Positions 9,044 to 17,266 of a DNA stretch of 41,830 nt are shown piece by piece. The stretch is taken from NCBI GenBank assembly GCA_021845645.1, contig JAJZVM010000031.1:1-41830 (forward strand), written 5' to 3'. How positions within the stretch are numbered: the first letter of the stretch is position 1; every line of letters starts with the position of its first letter. The notes beneath the pieces are model-generated. The model did no database searches, was not told where the DNA came from, and worked only from the letters and a program-made list of their open reading frames with translations. This DNA comes from Bacillota bacterium (GTDB lineage: Bacteria; Bacillota_E; JAJZYS01; JAJYTV01). Both the position numbers and the translations under genes were made by a program.

Positions 9044-10570
9044 TCACTTCGCCTGCTCTGCGGCCGGCGCGGCAAGCGGCCGCCGTGCAGGAAGGAACGC
9101 GAGCGCAAGGATGATCGCGGCTGCCGCGATGCCGGCCGTGGCCAGCACCGAGTGGTCCATGCCTGCGACGAACGCGGTGCGGACCGACGCGAGCAGGGAC
9201 TGCGAGCCGAGCTGCCGAGCCACGGCGATACCGCCAAAAACGCTGGCCTTGACTGCCTGGGCGGCCACCGGCGGCAGTCCGGGCACATGCACCTGCGCCT
9301 GGTAGGTCGAGTTCATGACACTGCCGAGAATGGAGGAGCCGAAGGCGGGTCCGAGCTTGACCACCGCCTGGAGCAGAGCGGAGCCGATGCCGCTGCTTTC
9401 CTGAGAGAGTTCGACAAGGGCGGCCGATGCGGCGGTGGCGAAGCCGAGACCGGCGCCGAGTCCCACGACGAACGTCCAGAGCGCTATGTAGGCATCGCCG
9501 CTGGCAATGGTCATCGCACTCCCGAGGGCCGATCCGATGACCACCAGGGCAAATCCCGCGGCAACCGTGAACCTGGCCCCGATCTTCGCCGCAACCCTGT
9601 CCGCAGGAACCGCGCCCACGATCATGCCCACGACGACGGGCAAAAGCCGCACGCCCGAGGCCTCCGGACCCACGCCTTCGATCGCCTGGAGAAATTGGGG
9701 CAGCCCGAACAGCACGCCGAAGAGCCCGAGCGTGCCGAAGGCGGTGAGAATGACCCCCCAGGTGAAACTGCGAGACCGGAACAGGCTCAAATCCACGAGG
9801 GGCTGGCCCCCTGGCATCCGGGCGAGACGGCTCTCCCAAAGCCCGAACAGGACGAGCAGCACGAGTCCCGCGACAACCGGCACGAGAGCGTGTACGCTCC
9901 CCCAGCCGCTGGTTCCCGCCTCGATCACGCCGTACATCAGCACCACGAGCCCGGCGCTCGAGAGCAGGAGGCCAAGGAGGTCGAAGCCAGGCGTCCTCCC
10001 GGCCTTTGCCGAGGGGACGAGCAGGACCACGGCGATCAGGGCAAGGACCGCCACCGGCAGGTTCATGAGGAAGATCCAGCCCCACCAGGCGTGTGAAAGG
10101 ATCCAGCCGCCGATGATCGGACCGAGCGGCAGGCCGAGGAAGTTGGCGGCGCCCCAGATGCCCACGGCCCGCGGCCTCTCCTCTTCGCTGAACAGCAGCG
10201 TGAGCACCGAAAGTGCCACCACGATGGCCGCCGCGCCCGCGAGGGCGACAGCTATCCTGGCAGCGATGAACACCGCGGCATCCGGCGCGTACGCGCACCC
10301 GAGCGAGCCCACCGCGAAGAGCAGGAGCGCCGCCACCATCACCGCCTTCTGACCGAAACGATCGCCCAGGAGGCCGGCCGGCAGCATGCCGGCGACGAGC
10401 GCCAGCGTATACGCTGTGACAAACCACTGCAACTGGGATTCCGACGCCTTGAAGACACCCGCGAGGGTGGGAAGGGCGAGGCTCAGCACCGTCACGTCGA
10501 GGGTGATCGCCAGCACGGCGAGACTTATGGCGCCAAGAGCCCACCAGCGGCGTGTGTCGCGCATCATCAT
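9044..10570 (-). CDS. MFS multidrug exporter, DHA2/EmrB-QacA type, 14 TM (module 1)
   Basis: A 508-residue protein with about 14 hydrophobic helices. It has family signatures: LDVTVLSLALPTLA in TM1 (DHA2 motif D1), the loop 2-3 motif AGLLGDRFGQK (motif A), and the antiporter motif C-like GAANFLGLPLGPIIGG. It should export amphipathic drugs or toxic metabolites by proton antiport. The ATG at 10570 was chosen over the longer frame because GAAGGGAGA lies just upstream. A possible promoter is TTGCTT, a 17-bp spacer, then TATTAA, within the AT-rich 10606-10660. Downstream lies a tetR gene; a clear paralogue with its own TetR gene is at 39400-40902. Confidence 0.92.
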   Translation of the reverse strand: MMMRDTRRWWALGAISLAVLAITLDVTVLSLALPTLAGVFKASESQLQWFVTAYTLALVAGMLPAGLLGDRFGQKAVMVAALLLFAVGSLGCAYAPDAAVFIAARIAVALAGAAAIVVALSVLTLLFSEEERPRAVGIWGAANFLGLPLGPIIGGWILSHAWWGWIFLMNLPVAVLALIAVVLLVPSAKAGRTPGFDLLGLLLSSAGLVVLMYGVIEAGTSGWGSVHALVPVVAGLVLLVLFGLWESRLARMPGGQPLVDLSLFRSRSFTWGVILTAFGTLGLFGVLFGLPQFLQAIEGVGPEASGVRLLPVVVGMIVGAVPADRVAAKIGARFTVAAGFALVVIGSALGSAMTIASGDAYIALWTFVVGLGAGLGFATAASAALVELSQESSGIGSALLQAVVKLGPAFGSSILGSVMNSTYQAQVHVPGLPPVAAQAVKASVFGGIAVARQLGSQSLLASVRTAFVAGMDHSVLATAGIAAAAIILALAFLPARRPLAAPAAEQAK

Positions 10571-10605
10571 GTCAAAGTCTCCCTTCACTGGGTTCGGTCG
10601 CACCT

Positions 10606-10660
10606 TAATGTCACACTATTAATACAGTCACTTTTACTTTTAAGCAACATCATCTTCGTC
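10606..10660 (-). promoter_or_regulatory. Putative promoter of MFS/TetR module 1
   Basis: This AT-rich stretch contrasts with its GC-rich surroundings. On the minus strand TTGCTT and TATTAA hexamers are separated by 17 bp, each matching the sigma-A consensus at four of six positions. A repeated GTCAC pentamer flanks the -10 region (plus strand, about 10610-10632) and could be a TetR site. Position upstream of the exporter is the main support. Confidence 0.4.
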
Positions 10661-10720
10661 AGACGCTCGAATCCGGCCGCCCCAGACCTCTTGCCCCGGC
10701 GCGCAGCGTCAAAAAGCGGC

Positions 10721-10757
10721 AACGAAGAAGCCCGCCCTTTGCCAGGGCGGGCTCGTT
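10721..10757 (-). terminator. Rho-independent-type terminator after the hydrolase gene
   Basis: A perfect 9-bp stem GCCCGCCCT/AGGGCGGGC (10730-10738 and 10744-10752) with a 5-nt loop. AACGA/TCGTT arms outside (10721-10725 and 10753-10757) can extend it. On the minus strand it is followed by TTCTTCGTT and then TTTTT at about 10711-10715. It lies 50 bp past the stop of the carbon-nitrogen hydrolase. Confidence 0.7.
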
Positions 10758-10807
10758 GCACCTGCAGGGTGGAAGGGCGGCATGCAGCCGTGGACGGCCG
10801 GTCCGCT

Positions 10808-11677
10808 TCAGGAAAGGCGCACGAGGGCTGAGAGGAGGTCAGGGCGCCAATCGCGGTGGAACTTCTGCCGCCAGCGCGACCGGTGCGAGGCCGAGAGGTC
10901 GATGTCCGCCACGATGAGTTCCTCTTTCCCGCCCTCCGCCGCCAAGGCGATGAAGTTTCCGTCCGCGTCGCAGACGTGCGATGCGACGCCGAAGCGGGCC
11001 ACCGCCTGCTCACCGCGGAAGGTGTAGGGCTCCTCGCCGCCGCGGTTGCAGAACGCGATCGCCGTACCGGTATCGAAGGCATGCACACGCGTGGTGAGCG
11101 GCGTGATGTCGTCCTCGTGCTTCGTCTTGATGCGCGGGGAGTTGCTGATCTGCACGACGAGGTCCGCACCCTGCAGGGCCAGGGCCCGCACGAACTCGCC
11201 ATAAACGGCGTCCTGGCAGATGAGGATGCCGATGCGGCCGATGGCTGTCGAGAAGACGGGCATGGCATCGCCGCGCCGGAAGATCTCCGCCTCCTCGCAG
11301 ACGCCCTCGCCGAGGTCGTTGCCATGAAGGTAGAGCGGTGTCACCGCCTTGTCGTAGACGCCGATCACGCCCTGGGGCCCCACGAACAGCGCCGAGTTGT
11401 AGACGAGACCGGACGGTGCGAGCCGTGGCATGCCGCCGATGATGTGGACGCCCCGGCGCGTAGCGATCGTCGACCAGAGCCCGCTCGTCTCACCGGGGAT
11501 CCCCTCCGCAAGCCCTGAGAACGCCTCGCTCAAGGTGTATCCGGTCGTCGCGAGCTCTGGAAGCAGCACGAGCTCGGCGCCTGCATCCGCGGCGCGGTGG
11601 ATCCACTCACCGGTCCGGCGCCGGTTTTCCGGCACGTCTCCCTTGGCCAGGTCCATCTGACAGAGCGCGATCCGCAA
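10808..11677 (-). CDS. Carbon-nitrogen hydrolase (nitrilase superfamily amidase)
   Basis: A 289-residue enzyme with the full nitrilase-superfamily triad: Glu41 (LLPELATTGY), Lys110 (VYDKAVTP) and Cys154 (LICQDAVYGE). The cysteine attacks an amide or nitrile carbon; most bacterial members of this size are amidases or N-carbamoyl hydrolases. The frame is open upstream. The TTG at 11677, which follows AAGGAAGG with a 9-nt spacer, gives the usual N-terminus (LRIALCQMDL) and was chosen. The upstream 200 residues of open frame hold arsR remnants. A strong terminator follows the gene. The substrate cannot be told from sequence. Confidence 0.88.
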   Translation of the reverse strand: MRIALCQMDLAKGDVPENRRRTGEWIHRAADAGAELVLLPELATTGYTLSEAFSGLAEGIPGETSGLWSTIATRRGVHIIGGMPRLAPSGLVYNSALFVGPQGVIGVYDKAVTPLYLHGNDLGEGVCEEAEIFRRGDAMPVFSTAIGRIGILICQDAVYGEFVRALALQGADLVVQISNSPRIKTKHEDDITPLTTRVHAFDTGTAIAFCNRGGEEPYTFRGEQAVARFGVASHVCDADGNFIALAAEGGKEELIVADIDLSASHRSRWRQKFHRDWRPDLLSALVRLS

Positions 11678-11699
11678 CTGAAACACCCTTCCTTGTGAC

Positions 11700-12115
11700 G
11701 CCGGTCGGCGTGGGGCTGCCGCCGGGCAGGGCCGCGCAGGGCTTCGCTGCCCGCGCGGCAATCGCCTTCCTGGCCTTTGCCCAGACCCGCCGCAGGCGGC
11801 CTCTGAGCCATGCCTCGTCCTCTGGATCGGGCGGCAAGGTGACGGCGATTTCAGCAAGGAGCGGTGGCAAGTCGACACCACCGCATAGTACGTCCAGTAC
11901 TTCTGGCGCCGCTCGGTAAGAAGGCCTGCCTAACGCAGCTTGCGCAGGTGCTGCGAGACCGCCGGCTGGCTGATGGGCAGTCGCGTGACGAGCTCGCAGA
12001 CGCATGCCTCGCGTAGGCGCAGCAAGGCGAGGATGCTCAGCCGTGTCGGTTCCCCGAGCGTCTGGTAGACCTCTGCCGCGTTCTCGTACAAGCGCATCAC
12101 TCTATTACGATTCAC
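11700..12115 (-). pseudogene. arsR: ArsR-family repressor, broken by a stop codon and a frameshift
   Basis: The ATG at 12115 starts a canonical ArsR/SmtB winged-helix fold: VYQTLGEPTRLSILALLRL, then ACVCELVTRL and the recognition helix SQPAVSQHLRKLR. The cysteine pair ACVC sits where ArsR proteins bind metalloid. A TAG at 11930-11932 stops the frame exactly where the family continues; the same frame resumes with AGLLTERRQKYWTYYA, the expected wing. A further shift near 11885 moves the protein-like sequence (VDLPPLLAEIAVTLPP, then PEDEAWLRGRLRRVW) to another frame. The first 61 residues alone could not form the whole wing. It is divergent from arsB by 70 bp, so the pump may be unrepressed. The 3' end is approximate. 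Confidence 0.7.
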
Positions 12116-12185
12116 TTATATGTTCCGAACTGATATGGTGTCAAGGGAACGTCAGCGCCCGAGTACCTCAAGGAGGCTCCGTCAC

Positions 12186-13484
12186 ATGGCCCACGCCCTG
12201 CTTGCCCTGCTCCTCTTCGCCGTCGTTCTCGTGCTCGTCATCTGGCAGCCGCGTGGCCTCTCGATCGGCTGGCCCGCCGCCGCCGGCGGCCTCCTGGCCG
12301 TTCTGCTCGGCGTCGTCTCCCTCGCCGACGTCCGGACGGTCGTCGGCATCGTCTGGGACGCGACCCTCGCCTTCGTGGGCATCATTCTCATCTCGCTCGT
12401 GCTCGATGCGATCGGCTTCTTCGAGTGGGCTGCCTTGCACATGGCAAGGCTCGCACGGGGCAACGGCACCCGACTCTTCGTCTACACGCTGATCCTCGGG
12501 GCACTCGTGGCGGCGTTCTTCGCCAACGACGGCGCGGCGCTCATCCTCACGCCGATCGTCTACGAGCAGGTCAAGGCCCTGCGCCTCAGGCCCGCGGCGA
12601 TCCTCGCCTTCGTGATGGCCGGGGGCTTCATCGCGGACACGACCTCCCTGCCGCTGGTCGTGTCGAACCTCGTGAACATCGTCTCTGCGGACTTCTTCCA
12701 CATCGGCTTCGTCAGCTACGCGGTGCGGATGGTCCCGGTGGACATCTTCGCCTTGGCGGCAAGCCTGGTAGCCCTCTATCTTTTCTTCCGCCGCGACCTA
12801 CCTGGGACCGTCCCCGCGACGGGCATCAAGGCGCCTCGCGACGCCATTCGGGACCCGCGCCTGTTCCGCGCGTCCTGGTTTGTCCTCGGCCTCCTCTTGC
12901 TCGGCTACCTCTTCAGCGAGGCCCTGCACATCCCGGTCTCGTTCGTCGCCGGAGCGGCGGCCATCATCCTCCTGCTGCTGGCGCGGCAAAGTCCCGCCAT
13001 CAGCGTGCGGCAGCTGCTCCTCGAGGCGCCGTGGAAGATCGTCGTCTTCTCGATCGGTATGTACGTGGTGGTCTTCGGGCTCAGGGACGCCGGCCTCACG
13101 GCCATCCTGGCACGCTCGATGGTCTGGGCGACGCGGCACGGTCTTGCGGCCAGCGTGTTCTACACGGGATATCTTGCGGCGGCGCTGTCGTCCGTCATGA
13201 ACAACATGCCGACGGTGATGATCAACGCGCTTGCCGTGCACGCGTCGGGCGCGCATGGCGCCTTGCGGCTCGCGATGGCCCTTGCCAACGTAATCGGCAG
13301 CGACCTCGGACCGAAGATCACGCCGATCGGCTCGCTCGCGACGCTGCTCTGGCTGCACGTGCTGGAGCGCCGCGGCATGAAGATCGGCTGGGGCTACTAC
13401 TTCCGCGTGGGCATCACTCTGACGGTACCGGTGCTGGCCGTCACGCTTCTCGCCCTCGTGGGCGTCGTGCTGGTGCACGCCTGA
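12186..13484 (+). CDS. arsB: Arsenite efflux pump ArsB
   Basis: A 432-residue membrane protein with about 12 helices, the normal ArsB length. It carries ArsB/NhaD (ion transporter superfamily) hallmarks: FFANDGAALILTPIV, SLPLVVSNLVNIVSADFFHI and ALSSVMNNMPTVMINALA. The protein expels arsenite or antimonite, either by membrane potential alone or with an ArsA ATPase; no arsA is present here. AAGGAGG at 12170-12176 fixes the ATG at 12186 instead of the earlier ATG at 12120. Divergent transcription from the arsR remnant is the usual ars layout, and the 70-bp gap must hold both promoters. No arsC is seen in the window. Confidence 0.93.
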   Translation: MAHALLALLLFAVVLVLVIWQPRGLSIGWPAAAGGLLAVLLGVVSLADVRTVVGIVWDATLAFVGIILISLVLDAIGFFEWAALHMARLARGNGTRLFVYTLILGALVAAFFANDGAALILTPIVYEQVKALRLRPAAILAFVMAGGFIADTTSLPLVVSNLVNIVSADFFHIGFVSYAVRMVPVDIFALAASLVALYLFFRRDLPGTVPATGIKAPRDAIRDPRLFRASWFVLGLLLLGYLFSEALHIPVSFVAGAAAIILLLLARQSPAISVRQLLLEAPWKIVVFSIGMYVVVFGLRDAGLTAILARSMVWATRHGLAASVFYTGYLAAALSSVMNNMPTVMINALAVHASGAHGALRLAMALANVIGSDLGPKITPIGSLATLLWLHVLERRGMKIGWGYYFRVGITLTVPVLAVTLLALVGVVLVHA

Positions 13485-13745
13485 GATACCGTCGCCGGCC
13501 CCTGACCGCGGCCCTCAAAACTCGAGGGCTCGTCCGGCTACGATCTGTGCCGCTCGATGGCCGCTGCAAGATCGGAGCGGCGCCTTGCGCGCGGACCAGC
13601 GCTCTGCCCGCGGTGACCTCTCAGAGGATCTACCATGGCAGATGTCCCCGAGGCGGCTCGACCGGGGTGCTGCTCGCAAGGCCAGCCCGTCGCTTGCCCG
13701 GGACCGCCACAGCCGTTGCGCACGCAGTGCCGCCGGCCTGCATGA

Positions 13746-14505
13746 TCGTACTGCGCCCGAAGCGGCAATGCCGTGCGCAGGGCCGTGACCGGCATGGGAA
13801 GGATCCGCGAGACGTCCGGGCGCGCATCCGACCGTGTGCGGGCCCTGCGCGCGTCCTCGGAGAAGATCGGCGAGACCCTTGGCATGATCAGCGGCATCAC
13901 GGACCAGACCAACCTTCTGGCGCTCAACGCAGCCATCGGGGTGCGCGGGCCGGCGAGCACGGCCGGGGGGCGCCGTGGTGGCCGACGAGGTGCGCAAGCT
14001 GGCGGAGCACGCGAGCCGCGCGAAAGGCGAGATCGCCGACCTCGTCGCCGCGATCCGCGAAGAGGTCGAAGCGACCGCGGATGCCATGGCCGCCGGCGTG
14101 ACGCAAGTGAAAGGCGGCGTGCATCTCACGGACAGCGCGAGACGGGCCTTGGAGCGCATCCTGGCGTCGATGCGCCGCACGCACGGCTACGTCAAGTCCA
14201 TCTCCGCGGCGGCTGAGGAGGTTGCCGCAAGCGCCTCGACCGCTGTGCACTCTATCGGCCAGGTGACGGAGGTCGCCGAGGGGAACTCGGCCGCGAGCGA
14301 GGAGATGCTGGCGTCGAGCGACTAGGTCGCGGGACACATCCACGGCGTCGCCTCGTTGTCGGGCGAGACGGCCGCTTCGGCGGAGGAGGTCAGCGCCACT
14401 ACGGAGGAAGTCGGAGCCTCGGTCGAGGAGATCAGCGCGAGTGCGCGCGACCTTGCGGCGACGGCGAGCGAGCTGAGGCGTGTTGTGGCGCAATTCGAGC
14501 TGTAG
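13746..14505 (+). pseudogene. Methyl-accepting chemotaxis protein signalling domain, degenerate
   Basis: The hairpin tip of a chemoreceptor signalling domain is clear: LGMISGITDQTNLLALNAAI (near 13880-13935), then VADEVRKLAEHASRAKGEIA in another frame from 13978. Between them a third frame shows ARAGEHGRG, so two single-base indels beside G runs would restore the family sequence. Further on, a TAG at 14323-14325 interrupts helical methylation-region sequence (GNSAASEEMLASSD), which resumes (SGETAASAEEVSATTEEVGA) to the stop at 14503. No membrane helix, HAMP or sensor domain precedes it; the frame is closed at 13743. This is a truncated, non-functional remnant unless the sequence is faulty. 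No other chemotaxis gene is present. Confidence 0.75.
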
Positions 14506-14594
14506 TCGCCGTCCGTCGTCGAACGCCTGCGCACTGGCATGACGGCATGAGACCGGTGCCACGGGTTGCGACGGGGAAACCATCGCCGAATCGT

Positions 14595-14625
14595 AGAGAA
14601 ACCCGCTCTGGAAGCGGGTTTCTCT
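14595..14625 (+). terminator. Terminator-type hairpin between MCP remnant and ger operon
   Basis: A perfect 12-bp stem AGAGAAACCCGC / GCGGGTTTCTCT with a 7-nt loop (TCTGGAA). Its descending arm ends in TTTCTCT. It separates the chemoreceptor remnant from the germination operon. The GAAACCCGC/GCGGGTTTC stem recurs at 41085-41119, and its shorter core CCCGC/GCGGG at 37817-37833. Confidence 0.7.
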
Positions 14626-14720
14626 GTGCATCGGCTGATGCCGCCGCTCCACGATGGACCTGTCGACGTCGAGATCGCAGGCGTAGGACGGCAACGCCAT
14701 CTGCCGCGAGCGGTGGCTCC

Positions 14721-16208
14721 GCATGGCTGCTCTCCCTGCTCCGCACCCTACGTTCCAGGGGGGGGCTCGCAACGGACATCGGAGCCATCGAACGCCAGGG
14801 AGGGCGCATCCTGGGCCTGATCTCCCGTCTCGACAACCGGCTCGCGCCTGACGAGATCAAGGCGACGCACCCGGAGGTCTCGGAGCTGGACGTCACGCGG
14901 CCAAACGGCGAGAGGGTCCGCGTGCTGCAGCTGCCGGCCATGGTGGACGGCCAGCGCCTGCAGACGGAGCTCCTCTCCGCGCTCGCAGGGTCTATCACGC
15001 CCGTCCCCGCGCTGCTGGCGCGCGGGGCGAGGGTGATGACGCGCGAAGACGCCGACAGGCATCTTCTCGACGGGGCTGCGCTCGTCTTCTATGGAAGATC
15101 TGTGTACGCGCTGCAGCTGCGGTCGATCCCGACGCGCAGCGTGGAGGAGCCCACGACAGAACGCGCCGTATTCGGGCCCAAGGATGCATTCGTCGAGTCC
15201 ATGGAGATGAACATCGCACTCATCCGCAGCCACCTGCGGGATCCGCTCCTCATCGCCCAGCGCATCACCCTCGGGACGGAGGCGCCGACGCAGCTCGCGG
15301 TCCTCTACAGGGAAGGCGCCGCCGACCCGAGCCAGTTGGACGACATTCTCACGCGCCTAAGCCGCTACCGCCCGCCGCGGGTCGGCTTCGTGAGCTCGCT
15401 GCTGCGCCCGCTCTACGGCAGCCTCTGGTCGCCCTTCCTGCCGGCGGACTTCACCGAGCGCCCGTACCGGGCGGCAGACCTCCTCTTTCGCGGGCGCTTC
15501 GTCATCCTCGTCGACGGATCGCCGTACGCCATGCTGCTGCCGGTCTCGTTCTTCGACCTCTTCATCGACGAGGAGGAGTACCTCCAGGCGTCGGGCACGC
15601 GCTACTTCGTGCGTCTGCTGCGCTTCCTCGCGTTCGCCATCGCCATCTTCGGCCCGGGGCTCTACGTCGCCGTCCTGAGCGTGAACACGACCGTGATGCC
15701 CGGCCTCCTCGCCATCGCCGTCGCATCGAACCGCCAGTCCCTCGCCTTCCCGATCCTGACGGAGACGATCCTCATGCTGGTCGTCCTCGACGTCATGGCG
15801 GAGGCGACGACGGCGATGAAAGGCGTGCTCGGACCCGCCATCTCGATCGTCGGCAGCCTGATCGTCGGCCAGGCGGCGGTCCGCGCGAACCTCGCAAGCA
15901 ATCTCGGCGTCATCCTCCTGGCGCTCACCGCGCTCGCGACGTTCATCACGCCGCGTTACCAGCTGACCTACGCGACCCGCGTCTGGAAGTACGTCTTCCT
16001 GTTCGTGTCCGGCGTGCTGGGCCTCGTCGGCTGGTCCGCAGGGGTCCTCTGGCTTGCCATCAATCTCTCTGCGACGCGGGAGCTCGGTACCCACTACCTC
16101 GCACCGCTCGCGCCGCTGCTGCCGGGCGCCTGGGACACGACATCCGCCTTGCAGCGCCGAATGCCCAGCGTACCGGCGTACGTGCGGCGCACGCCACGGC
16201 GGTCATGA
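14721..16208 (+). CDS. gerA: Spore germination receptor subunit A, GerA family (N-terminus unresolved)
   Basis: About 495 residues. A soluble N-terminal domain is followed by at least five membrane helices near the C-terminus (from RYFVRLLRFLAFAIAIFGPG on). GerA-family (PF03323) signatures include DLLFRGRFVILVDGSPYAML, EEYLQASGTRYFVRLLRFLA, LPILTETILMLVVLD-like FPILTETILML and GLLAIAVASNRQSLAFPI. With GerB and GerC subunits it forms a germinant receptor in the spore inner membrane. No ATG, GTG or TTG lies in frame between the upstream terminator and residue about 65. A run of eight G at 14758-14765 makes a frameshift near the N-terminus likely; the ATG at 14723 in another frame may be the real start. 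The given start is nominal. Confidence 0.8.
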   Translation, partial: AWLLSLLRTLRSRGGLATDIGAIERQGGRILGLISRLDNRLAPDEIKATHPEVSELDVTRPNGERVRVLQLPAMVDGQRLQTELLSALAGSITPVPALLARGARVMTREDADRHLLDGAALVFYGRSVYALQLRSIPTRSVEEPTTERAVFGPKDAFVESMEMNIALIRSHLRDPLLIAQRITLGTEAPTQLAVLYREGAADPSQLDDILTRLSRYRPPRVGFVSSLLRPLYGSLWSPFLPADFTERPYRAADLLFRGRFVILVDGSPYAMLLPVSFFDLFIDEEEYLQASGTRYFVRLLRFLAFAIAIFGPGLYVAVLSVNTTVMPGLLAIAVASNRQSLAFPILTETILMLVVLDVMAEATTAMKGVLGPAISIVGSLIVGQAAVRANLASNLGVILLALTALATFITPRYQLTYATRVWKYVFLFVSGVLGLVGWSAGVLWLAINLSATRELGTHYLAPLAPLLPGAWDTTSALQRRMPSVPAYVRRTPRRS

Positions 16209-17266
16209 CCCGCTCCCCCGCCATCGCTCCCTGGACCATCGCCGGGGTCAGCTTCCTCGTCACGGTCTGCATGACACCCGTCAGCCTCGGGCGCCCCGTG
16301 TTCCAGGCGGCGGGCTACGGCACCTTGCTCTGGATGCTGCTCGCGTTCGGAGCGGCCATGCTGGGCACGCACCTGGCGCTCGCCTTGAACAGGGCCACGT
16401 TCGTCCCCTGGGCGGACAGGGCGCGTTCCCTCCTCCGCTTCCTGCGAGTGCCCTTCTATCTGTCGGCCGCTGCGACGATGCTCCATGTCTGGCTCGACAT
16501 CCTCGCCAGGACGGAACTGCCCAGCACGCCGCGCCTCGTGGTGGCTCTGCTGACGATGGGCCTTGGCGTCTACGCGATCCGGCAGGGGATCGAGACCGTG
16601 GGCCGCACGATCGGCCTGCTCGCCGTGGCTACGATCGTGCCGCTCTTCATCCTGGCCTTCGGCGCGTTTCCGAACGTGGAGCTCACCCGGCTCATGCCAT
16701 ACCCCTTCGGCACCGGCGCCATCCCCTGGCTCTGGCCGACGATCCTCTTTGCGCCGCGCGGCTATGACATCCTCCCGGTATTCGGCCCCCTCGCGAAGGG
16801 CGATCCGCGCAAGCCGGTCTTCGTCGGCATGGCCTTAGGGGCCCTCTACCTCCTGCTCACCATGGTGGAACCGCAGGTCGTCTTCGGCCTCACCTCGGCG
16901 AGCCAGCTGCCGAGCCCCTTCCTCAGCGTGGTAGAGACGATTACGTCGTCGTTCCTGCCGTTCCAGCGCATCGCCTTCCTTTCGGTCATCCTCTGGCAGA
17001 TGGTCGTCTTCTCGATCGTCACGTCGTAATCCACCGCAGGCATCGCGAGCCTGGGCGTCCGCGTCTTCCCGCTGACGCCCTGGGCCGCTCTCGTGCCCTG
17101 GGTTCTGCTGGTGATCGCACTTGCCGTTCCGATCCTGCCGGAAGACATCTTCACGGTGATCAAGAATGCCTGGTCGATGTACGGCATCCTGCTCTACTTC
17201 GTGCTGCCGTCCATCCTCCTCGCCTTCGGGCGTGCCCAGGCAGCGCGGCGGGAGGTCGCGGCGTGA
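16205..17266 (+). pseudogene. gerB: Spore germination receptor subunit B, interrupted by an in-frame TAA
   Basis: The start ATG overlaps the gerA stop (ATGA). The sequence is a GerAB/spore permease (PF03845, APC superfamily) with about ten hydrophobic helices and conserved-looking segments such as ELTRLMPYPFGTGAIPWLWP and SVVETITSSFLPFQRIAFLS. A TAA at 17027-17029 ends the frame after 274 residues. The same frame continues unbroken with the missing family C-terminus (STAGIASLGVRVFPLTPWAA, two more helices) to a TGA at 17264 that overlaps the gerC start. The total of 353 codons is the usual family length. So a single-base nonsense change explains the break. If real, the receptor is probably inactive. 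Confidence 0.82.

Noticed and set aside
8885..10096. 403-codon plus-strand frame opposite the MFS exporter
   Set aside because: Charged low-complexity shadow; the opposing frame is a textbook 14-TM transporter.
12425..14101. 558-codon plus-strand frame across arsB and the MCP remnant
   Set aside because: Out of frame with ArsB, His/Arg/Gly-rich, no motif. It only coincidentally reaches into the MCP remnant.
11930..17029. Stop-codon reassignment explaining in-frame TAG/TAA
   Set aside because: TAG, TAA and TGA all end well-formed genes elsewhere in the window, and the interrupted genes also carry indels.
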